From Pseudothauera nasutitermitis (GTDB lineage Bacteria; Pseudomonadota; Gammaproteobacteria; Burkholderiales; Rhodocyclaceae), in the NCBI RefSeq assembly GCF_004801295.1, contig NZ_SSOC01000011.1, forward strand, positions 1 through 62,233: 62,233 nt of DNA, read 5' to 3'. Shown here one piece after another: positions 57,324-62,233 of the stretch. The notes beneath the pieces are model-generated. The model was not told the origin of the DNA, ran no database searches, and worked only from the letters and a program-made list of their open reading frames with translations. A program made the translations under genes and the position numbers. Every line of letters begins with the position of its first letter. Positions within the stretch are counted from its first letter, which is position 1.

Positions 57324-58307
57324 TCAAAGGCGGTCAATGGGCGACACCACGCCACGGCCGCCCTTGTTCAGCACATGGGTGTAGATCACCGTGGTCGACA
57401 CATCGGCGTGGCCGAGCAGTTCCTGCACCGTGCGGATGTCGTATCCGCTGTCGAGCACATGGGTGGCAAACGAATGCCTCAGCGTATGTACGCTGACCGG
57501 CTTGGTGAGCCGGGCGCTGGCAACGGCCTTGCGCACCGCACGTTGCAGGCGTTGCTCATACAGGTGATGTCGCCGGGAAATGCCCGACACCGGGTCCACC
57601 GACATCCGGTCTGAAGGCCGCACCCAGAACCAAGGCCAGGATTCCGCCGCGCGTGGGTACTTGCGCCCCAGCGCATCGGGCATCCAGACGCCGGGCAGGC
57701 CCGCTTCGCGATCCCTTTGCCATACGTTGCGCGCCTGCTCCAAGCGCCGGCGCAACACCGGCACCAGCCTTGCAGGCAACATCACCCGTCTGTCTTTGCC
57801 GCCTTTGCCCTCGCGAATCGTGATTTCGTGCAGGTCGAAGTCGACATCCTTCACCCGCAGGCGCAGTGCCTCCATCAGGCGCATCCCGGTACCGTAGAGC
57901 AAGCACGCCAGATCGCACTCCACGCCTTCCATCACCGACAGCAAGCGTGCCACCTCCGCCTGTGACAGCACCACAGGAACGCGCTCGCGCTGCTTCGGAC
58001 GGCCGATCTCCTGCAGCCATGGCAGATCGATAGCGAGAACCTCCCGGTAAAGAAACAACAGCGCAGACAAAGCCTGGAGATGTGTAGAAGGCGCCACCTT
58101 GCGTTCATTGGCCAGCCACGCAAGAAAGCCCTCGACTTCGGCAGCGCCCATGTCGCGAGGGTGGCGCAGTCCATAGTGACGGATGAATGTGCGTACCCAG
58201 TGGACATAGGCCTGCTCGGTTCGTAAGCTGTAGTGCTTGTAGCGGATGCGTTCACGAAGCTGGTCGAGCAGGCGGGGCGGATGGGTCGATGCGTTGTCGG
58301 GCGGCAT
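57324..58307 (-). CDS. intI: Integron integrase (IntI1-like)
   Basis: A 327-residue tyrosine recombinase that inserts and excises gene cassettes at attI and attC. It resembles IntI1 along its entire length. The catalytic residues are visible (Arg in [15 protein letters not shown], His-x-x-Arg in [13 protein letters not shown], His in GHADVSTT and Tyr in VIYTHVL). The integron-specific extra segment is clear: [20 protein letters not shown] and then SRRHHLYE. I prefer the ATG at 58305-58307; the one at 58338-58340 would sit at the predicted transcription start and inside the LexA box. The orientation, away from the cassettes, is that of typical mobile and chromosomal integrons. Confidence 0.95.
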   Translation of the reverse strand: MPPDNASTHPPRLLDQLRERIRYKHYSLRTEQAYVHWVRTFIRHYGLRHPRDMGAAEVEGFLAWLANERKVAPSTHLQALSALLFLYREVLAIDLPWLQEIGRPKQRERVPVVLSQAEVARLLSVMEGVECDLACLLYGTGMRLMEALRLRVKDVDFDLHEITIREGKGGKDRRVMLPARLVPVLRRRLEQARNVWQRDREAGLPGVWMPDALGRKYPRAAESWPWFWVRPSDRMSVDPVSGISRRHHLYEQRLQRAVRKAVASARLTKPVSVHTLRHSFATHVLDSGYDIRTVQELLGHADVSTTVIYTHVLNKGGRGVVSPIDRL

Positions 58308-58332
58308 GATGGCTTTGTCTGCTGTGTATGTG

Positions 58333-58348
58333 CTGTACATGCAAACAG
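58333..58348. promoter_or_regulatory. LexA (SOS) box at the intI promoter
   Basis: CTGT-ACATGCAA-ACAG is a perfect match to the proteobacterial LexA consensus CTGT-N8-ACAG. It overlaps the start-site side of the -10 element of the intI promoter. The integrase is thus probably repressed by LexA and switched on by DNA damage, as known for class 1 and Vibrio integrons. Confidence 0.9.
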
Positions 58349-58374
58349 TATATCGAAGAAGTCGATGGTTTCAA
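58347..58374 (-). promoter_or_regulatory. intI promoter
   Basis: On the minus strand TTGAAA (58369-58374) and TATACT (58347-58352) stand 16 bp apart. The transcription start would fall near 58340, within the LexA box. Confidence 0.75.
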
Positions 58375-58459
58375 TGACAAATGAGCATGACGTCTTGTGG
58401 GCCTTATCCGTCAAATTTCCCGCATACGCAGCAGATTTGCTGTCTACAACACGTTGGGC
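58375..58459 (+). other. Candidate attI recombination site
   Basis: The region between the integrase promoter and the first cassette ends in the core GTTGGGC (58453-58459), which fits GTTRRRY. Its complement GCCCAAC begins attC1, as expected when the first cassette had integrated between G and TT of the core. Extent on the left is only approximate. The cassette promoter Pc should lie here or in intI; I could not pick it with confidence. Confidence 0.75.
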
Positions 58460-58465
58460 CTACCA

Positions 58466-58930
58466 ATGAGCGTTGATCCGGCACTCGAAATCTTGGCTGA
58501 GGCAAAGAAACTCGCACAGCGTTACCGCGCTCTCACCGGAAAGCCACTCGGCATTACTGGAGAGGTTGCCGAATATGAGGCGGCTCGAATTCTTGGCGTC
58601 GAACTTACGCCCGCGAGACAGGCTGGCTACGACGCAATCGAAATTCGTGAGGGGCAAACCTTTCGGCTTCAAATCAAAGGTAGGTGTGTACTCGAAGACA
58701 GTAAGCCAGGCCAACGCATGGGCTCCATCGACATTCACAAGGAATTCGATGCTGTCTTGCTTGTTCTCCTTGACGGAGATTTTGAGGCTACAGCTATTTA
58801 CGAGGCGTCGCGTGAGGCCGTAATTGCTGCACTCACGGCTCCGGGTTCCAAGTCACGAAACGAGCGTGGTGCTTTGGGCATCTCCAAGTTCAAATCTATC
58901 GGGGCCGTTCGGTGGTTACGTTCGGCATAG
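58466..58930 (+). CDS. Cassette 1: PD-(D/E)XK nuclease-like protein
   Basis: A 154-residue soluble protein in the first cassette. The pattern TGEVAEYEAARILG, GYDAIEI and FRLQIKGR gives Glu36, Asp56 and Gln69-x-Lys71, which is the E-D-(Q/E)xK spacing of PD-(D/E)XK nucleases, here with the QxK variant. It has no DNA-recognition domain that I can name. Related DUF6998-like proteins are unknown in function; a small nuclease (defence or mobile-element associated) is inferred only. ATG 58466 follows the cassette border by 12 bp, with no ribosome site, typical for first cassettes. Confidence 0.7.
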   Translation: MSVDPALEILAEAKKLAQRYRALTGKPLGITGEVAEYEAARILGVELTPARQAGYDAIEIREGQTFRLQIKGRCVLEDSKPGQRMGSIDIHKEFDAVLLVLLDGDFEATAIYEASREAVIAALTAPGSKSRNERGALGISKFKSIGAVRWLRSA

Positions 58931-58998
58931 GCCCAACCCATCATTCCACCGGACCTGCGCGAAAAGCCGCGCAGGCCGGTGAATTCAGACGTTAGGGC
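58931..58998 (+). repeat. attC1 site
   Basis: A 68-bp attC: GCCCAAC at the left, GTTAGGGC at the right, and a central perfect-looking stem CCGG(A)CCTGCGCG / CGCGCAGGCCGG, with one unpaired A marking the folded strand that IntI recognises. It ends cassette 1. Confidence 0.88.
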
Positions 58999-59000
58999 TC

Positions 59001-59459
59001 ATGCGCAAATTGTCGAGGCGGACAGATAGCGTCATTGCGTTTGGGATTGGATTCGCCTTACTAGCGGCAACGTTCGTTGTTGGCGACCCGATCTATGCAG
59101 GAATCTGGTACTACTTGATTGCTTGGTTCGCCCTTGTAGGCTTAGTGCAGCTCGTCAAAGCACCCCCGATGCTTACATCCGGTGCCGCCGTGGCACTTGC
59201 CGCATCCTTCGTCTTCTATTGGGCGTGGCAAGCGTCTTTGCCGCAGCCCGACGGACTTCTTGGCCTTGGCCACTTGTTCTCGTTGCCCGGACTTGGCATC
59301 GCCGCAGTTATCGCCGCCGTTCTTGCGCGCCAGCGACAGATGCATCCTTGGGCTGCATTTGCCGTCGGTGCACTGGCATGTTGTGCCGGGTTCGCTATTG
59401 CCCAACTCGTTGTATGTCGGTCCATGATGTACTGTGGAGCGTTATCGGGGCACGTGTGA
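59001..59459 (+). CDS. Cassette 2: small integral membrane protein
   Basis: A 152-residue protein with four predicted membrane helices (SVIAFGIGFALLAATFVV, IWYYLIAWFALVGLVQLV, ALAASFVFYWAWQASL, and GLGIAAVIAAVLA plus a final AVGALACCAGFAIAQLVV). It has no family I recognise. It begins right after the attC1 border, without a Shine-Dalgarno sequence. Integron cassettes often bear such small membrane proteins, some of which protect the cell from phage or toxins; nothing here says which. Confidence 0.65.
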   Translation: MRKLSRRTDSVIAFGIGFALLAATFVVGDPIYAGIWYYLIAWFALVGLVQLVKAPPMLTSGAAVALAASFVFYWAWQASLPQPDGLLGLGHLFSLPGLGIAAVIAAVLARQRQMHPWAAFAVGALACCAGFAIAQLVVCRSMMYCGALSGHV

Positions 59460-59462
59460 TGA

Positions 59463-59523
59463 GCCCTAACAATTCATTCAAGCCGACGCCACTTCGTGGC
59501 GCGGCTTAATTCAGGCGTTAGGT
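59463..59523 (+). repeat. attC2 site (short class-1-type)
   Basis: A 61-bp attC: GCCCTAAC, then AATTCATTCAAGCCGACGCC, hairpin tip ACTTCGTG, GGCGCGGCTTAATTCAGGC and the core GTTAGGT (59517-59523). It looks very much like the short attC sites of aadA-type cassettes in class 1 integrons, which are highly recombinogenic. Confidence 0.93.
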
Positions 59524-59530
59524 ATTCACG

Positions 59531-60145
59531 ATGCTTAAGTTTCTGAGCAAGCTGCTCAATAGAGATCTAACAACCCCTGCGGAGCCTATCGATACGAATG
59601 TACCGGAGGATGAAATCTGGGAGATATTGCACCCCAAGAACAAGGCAGAGTCATCGCTTAGGAAGAAAAAGCTCCAGGCCTTCCTCCAATTTGTAACGCG
59701 CCAGCTAAACAAGACCGAATCTCAGCGTTTGTGCCGAGTTGCGAAACGAGCTCTCGATGGTGATAAAGGTTCATTTGAGGCACTGAGCGAAGTGATGTCC
59801 GGCGAAGAAGGTCAACGGCGAGGCAAATGGGTGTTTATCCAACTAGATTGGAAAGCACGCGAGGAAATCGTGTGGCAGGTTTTCGAGATTCTGAGCACGT
59901 TCGGTGTCAGCGAGCGCTGGGAGCATGATTGTGAAGCGGAGTTTGGTTCAGTTCCCGAAGCCCTAATAGCTCTGTCTGACTGGTTAGCCAGCAGAGATCT
60001 CGCACTTCTTCACTTTGAAACAGAGTCCGATTCCTATTGTTCGCTAATTGTCAGAGCATCTGACGTTTCTACCGCCAAGGAGCTTGCTACAGCGGCTCAA
60101 CTTACACTCTACGATCATGCAGAGTTTTCTTGCCAGAATACCTAA
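59531..60145 (+). CDS. Cassette 3: hypothetical protein, possibly DUF6630 family
   Basis: A 204-residue soluble protein. The C-terminal half (SERWEHDCEAEFGSVPEALI, then WLASRDLALLHFETESDSYC) looks like a DUF6630-type domain. No membrane segments or catalytic motif are seen. The composition is AT-richer than the chromosomal core, in line with acquisition in the cassette. It has its start 13 bp inside the cassette without ribosome site. Confidence 0.65.
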   Translation: MLKFLSKLLNRDLTTPAEPIDTNVPEDEIWEILHPKNKAESSLRKKKLQAFLQFVTRQLNKTESQRLCRVAKRALDGDKGSFEALSEVMSGEEGQRRGKWVFIQLDWKAREEIVWQVFEILSTFGVSERWEHDCEAEFGSVPEALIALSDWLASRDLALLHFETESDSYCSLIVRASDVSTAKELATAAQLTLYDHAEFSCQNT

Positions 60146-60226
60146 CCCTGCGGTCGGGGCGCGGCTTCGCCGCTGGGACGCCGGTCAAGCTGCGCTTGCC
60201 CAGCGCCCCTCACCTCCACGTTAGAC
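60140..60226 (+). repeat. attC3 site
   Basis: An 87-bp attC: ACCTAAC at the left and GTTAGAC at the right (60220-60226), with an inner imperfect palindrome that includes GGGGCGCGGCTTCGCCGCTGG and the complementary CCAGCGCCCC. Confidence 0.85.
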
Positions 60227-60239
60227 CTCGGAACAACAC

Positions 60240-60797
60240 ATGATCGAAACCGTAGGGCTCATCCTCGGAATCGTTGGCGTGCTTTTTGCATTTGAAACGC
60301 CGCGCCGTCGAGTCGTGACTCTTTTCTTCCCCAGATCAGTGGCCAAGAGCGAAAGCTCTAGGTCTATCACTCCAATCATTGACATATGTCATAGAGGCAT
60401 CTCAGTTAAGGAAATTGAGCCGAACAAGCTTCACTTCGAAATTCCGTATTGCGCGGGGAAGAATGCAAATGCACATAACGTCAAGCTGCAAACCGCAGTC
60501 CTCATTAGAGACGGGTCAGCAATCAAGACGTTGTCTCATTTCGGCGATGACTTTCCAGAGGGTATTTCGCTGACTTACGAGACGGGAAAGTCAATTTCAT
60601 ACACCTTGTCGCCACTATCAGCGGCTGCGCTGTCATCCCTCTACATAGTGGTTCGCGGAACATATATGGCAGAGGTTGGCAAAACGGTCTTTCCCGTTTT
60701 TGACATATTTAAGTTCAGTGTTCCTACAAAAACCTGGGTGAGAACATTGGGTGATGAAGACAGGAGTGTTCGAGCATTTATGCGCGCCCAGGTCTAA
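60240..60797 (+). CDS. Cassette 4: membrane-anchored hypothetical protein
   Basis: A 185-residue protein with a single N-terminal membrane helix (VGLILGIVGVLFAF), followed by a beta-rich cytoplasmic or periplasmic domain of about 150 residues. I recognise no family. It is preceded by GGAACAACAC, a weak ribosome site. It is AT-richer than the core and stands between attC3 and attC4. Confidence 0.65.
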   Translation: MIETVGLILGIVGVLFAFETPRRRVVTLFFPRSVAKSESSRSITPIIDICHRGISVKEIEPNKLHFEIPYCAGKNANAHNVKLQTAVLIRDGSAIKTLSHFGDDFPEGISLTYETGKSISYTLSPLSAAALSSLYIVVRGTYMAEVGKTVFPVFDIFKFSVPTKTWVRTLGDEDRSVRAFMRAQV

Positions 60798-60872
60798 CAG
60801 ATCGGTCAACGCGGACGCCCTGCCGGCCGGCGTTGCCGTCCTGCAGGGCGCCGGTTACCTCCAACGTTAGAG
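60792..60872 (+). repeat. attC4 site
   Basis: An 81-bp attC: GTCTAAC overlapping the stop of cassette 4, L-type boxes CGGTCAAC and GGTTACC, an inner stem GACGCCCTGC / GCAGGGCGCC and the core GTTAGAG (60866-60872). Confidence 0.87.
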
Positions 60873-60882
60873 AACTCATCTC

Positions 60883-61500
60883 ATGTCCGACAAGCCTATC
60901 CAAGAACAGTTTGGCCAAGCAATCATCAATTCCGTCGCAGAGTTCGCACGGAAGGATCTTGAAGACGTAGCAACGCTGTCTGGAACCCTTTTCTCTCACG
61001 TCACAGACCCGGCACTTCGAACAACCCTCGCGGAGACTCTCTACGGCGCGCGATGGATATACAAACTCGGTCTAGCATTGCTCGTGAAAGATGAAGAACA
61101 AATGGCCCACGTTCGCGCTCAACTCATCGACTACGGCGCCGTTTGTGAGGGGCTGCTGGTTGATCTAATTGCTTATGGTATTTCTAAAGGACACGTTACC
61201 GGATCGCGCTACAAGTTCAAGGACGTGAAGAAGCTGCAACGCCCAATCAATTGGGGTGTGAAAGACATTCAAGGCCAAGTAACTCGGCAAACTTTCTATT
61301 GGCAAATTGCCGTTGCCGAAGAGGAAAACATGATTTCCGCGCCACTCGTCAAACGCCTTGACGCTCTCCGAGAGGACAGAAACACGGTCCATATGGCTGC
61401 ACGAACGTTTAAGGCGTATCTCGGCCGCTCTCACGCTGCATTCGAAACTTTACACAAGGCCATAACAGAGGTAAAGGCATGGAAGACCGCGAATCCATGA
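60883..61500 (+). CDS. Cassette 5: helical protein, possible HEPN-like
   Basis: A 205-residue, mostly helical soluble protein. Near the C-terminus it carries LREDRNTVHMAARTFKAYLG, which fits the R-x4-6-H element (Arg163, His170) seen in HEPN and DUF4145-type proteins, many of which are RNases of toxin or phage-defence systems. The N-terminal part (ARKDLEDVATLSGTLFSHV) has no match that I know. The HEPN assignment is therefore tentative. It starts 10 bp behind the cassette border. Confidence 0.65.
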   Translation: MSDKPIQEQFGQAIINSVAEFARKDLEDVATLSGTLFSHVTDPALRTTLAETLYGARWIYKLGLALLVKDEEQMAHVRAQLIDYGAVCEGLLVDLIAYGISKGHVTGSRYKFKDVKKLQRPINWGVKDIQGQVTRQTFYWQIAVAEEENMISAPLVKRLDALREDRNTVHMAARTFKAYLGRSHAAFETLHKAITEVKAWKTANP

Positions 61501-61507
61501 CCCCGTT

Positions 61508-61603
61508 CTCTAACCTCTCGGTCAACCGGACCGCCCGCAAGCTGTGCTTGCGGGTTCCCTCCGCGCTTCGCGCTCCGGCGGCCAGTTACCTCAAACGTTA
61601 GAG
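61508..61603 (+). repeat. attC5 site
   Basis: A 96-bp attC: CTCTAAC, L-type boxes CGGTCAACCGG and CAGTTACC, two inner hairpins (CCCGCAAGCTGTGCTTGCGGG and CCGCGCTTCGCGCTCCGG-like), and the core GTTAGAG (61597-61603). Confidence 0.87.
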
Positions 61604-61942
61604 GATTACTCCATAAAATTCAGCGGAGAAATTGATGTAGCTAATGAAGACCATCTTTGGATATATAAAATCCCTTGCTGCGTTATCTCAGAAGGAAAAA
61701 TTAGCTTCGATTTTGTGGGCGTAAAAGACGGCTGTAAATTTACAGGGCACTGCATTGCCAACGAGCGGTCGCCTCAAAAATACTCAGGATTAGGTAAGTT
61801 CCAATATGAAGGGTACGAGGCTTACGAAAGCCCTATTGAAGTATCAATAAAACTTGAAGATATATTCTTGGAAATATCAGGAAAGTGGCTTGAAGATGGC
61901 GTTGAATACAGAATGGACGGCGAGCTTGAGAAAAACCTCTAA
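61598..61942 (+). pseudogene. Cassette 6: hypothetical ORF lacking a normal start
   Basis: The frame from the cassette border to 61942 encodes about 114 residues (EDYSIKFSGEIDVANEDHLW ... WLEDGVEYRMDGELEKNL). It contains no ATG, GTG or TTG in the first part; the nearest start is a GTG at 61544 inside attC5, which would read through the attC site. Either translation starts at a rare codon, or the cassette has lost its 5' end. It is AT-rich, beta-strand-like and of no family I recognise. Confidence 0.5.
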
Positions 61943-62012
61943 CAATTGGTTCAAATCGCTCGCTCCGCTCACTGGGACGGGCTAAAGCCCGCCCCTTAAC
62001 CAAACTACAAGG
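61937..62012 (+). repeat. attC6 left part, right core missing
   Basis: CTCTAACAATTGGTTCAAA and the later CCTTAACCAAAC are a good left core and L-type boxes of an attC, with an inner hairpin GGGACGGGCTAAAGCCCG in between. The expected right core GTTRRRY is replaced by CTACAAG, so the site seems to be damaged or recombined. Confidence 0.6.
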
Positions 62013-62233
62013 GCTTCCCCATCTGTCAAGCAATAGCATCCCGTGGCCGACGGAGCGGCAGTGATTTTTCTTGCCAAACAAATACCTTCCGGGTGATCTG
62101 CAAACCAGGCGAGAACAACAAGGTGCGGACTGGCCAGACTACAAACGGTCACTCTTGCAGCGCTTCATTGGCTGCGGACCCTGATGAAGGACGCACGCGG
62201 AGAACCCATTCGTTAGCCGGCGCTGATGCAGCC
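62013..62233. other. Array remainder without assigned gene
   Basis: No convincing gene is found in the last 220 bases. A core-like CGTTAGCCGG stands at 62210-62219; it does not fit GTTRRRY strictly but could be the end of a further attC. A leftward open frame crosses cassette 6 and attC6 (61833-62081) but has no support. Confidence 0.4.

Noticed and set aside
58375-58452. A cassette promoter Pc in the attI region
   Set aside because: Candidate hexamers such as TTGTGG lack a good partner at 16-18 bp; not called without transcript data.
61833-62081. A leftward 82-codon frame over cassette 6 and attC6
   Set aside because: It spans an attC palindrome and is opposite to the cassette direction; no ribosome site or family.

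Overview
The window is a GC-rich (visibly about two-thirds G+C in the core genes) bacterial chromosome segment. Gene content points to a betaproteobacterium of the Rhodocyclales/Zoogloeaceae type (Thauera/Azoarcus-like): proteobacterial-type GshA with GshB, a permease-less regulatory PTS (EIIA-Man, HPr, EI), MetX/MetW, two P-II/ammonium transporter pairs of the kind described in Azoarcus, and a TorF-type porin. The species assignment is inference; no rRNA or tRNA gene is present to anchor it.

Layout. 1-7.3 kb: the 3' part of priA, then leftward mak (fructokinase), can (carbonic anhydrase), a SMUG1-type uracil-DNA glycosylase and a large PAS-GGDEF-EAL protein. 7.5-12.2 kb: a small conserved protein, then the metX-metW operon behind a strong promoter, a SAM-II-type riboswitch and a terminator, then the ptsI-ptsH-EIIA cluster. 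12.2-12.7 kb: a gene-free stretch with a MITE-like element carrying 31-bp terminal inverted repeats. 12.7-24.4 kb: a BCCT transporter, a cNMP/CBS/nucleotidyltransferase protein with a DEDDh exonuclease, the ABC-F protein YbiT, a GNAT acetyltransferase overlapping a globin-coupled diguanylate cyclase (DosC-like), trmA-trhP (two tRNA uridine modifiers), a hotdog thioesterase and a DUF5610 protein. 24.6-33.6 kb: gshA-gshB-apbE, a DMT exporter, a LysR regulator divergent from a DUF2917 protein, an HCCA isomerase-like DsbA-family protein, a secreted coiled-coil protein and the ABC-F protein YheS.

33.7-42.2 kb: a lower-GC lipoprotein operon (CsgG/HfaB, DUF4810, DUF799/GNA1162), thrH, purU, a MntA/HepT toxin-antitoxin pair, and a sigma factor/FecR/TonB receptor iron-uptake module with a Fur-like box. 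42.2-47.0 kb: two nitrogen-control operons (porin-glnK-amtB and glnK-amtB), each with a sigma-54 promoter, upstream NtrC-like palindromes and an intrinsic terminator. 47.0-53.4 kb: ubiK, comM, a Bcr/CflA transporter, a rhodanese, orphan livG-livF ATPases and two related BamE-like lipoproteins. 53.4-57.3 kb: metH behind an SAH riboswitch. Methionine synthesis is therefore set in this window by two RNA sensors of the same cycle, SAM-II for metX (presumably off with SAM) and SAH for metH (presumably on with SAH).

57.3 kb to the end: a chromosomal integron. An IntI1-like integrase reads leftward, with a perfect LexA box over its promoter. A candidate attI site follows, then at least six promoterless, mostly AT-richer gene cassettes separated by attC sites. 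Cassette products include a PD-(D/E)XK nuclease-like protein, a membrane protein, a possible HEPN-like protein and unknowns. The last visible attC lacks a normal right-hand core, and the array may continue beyond the window. This is the region most likely to hold undescribed functions.
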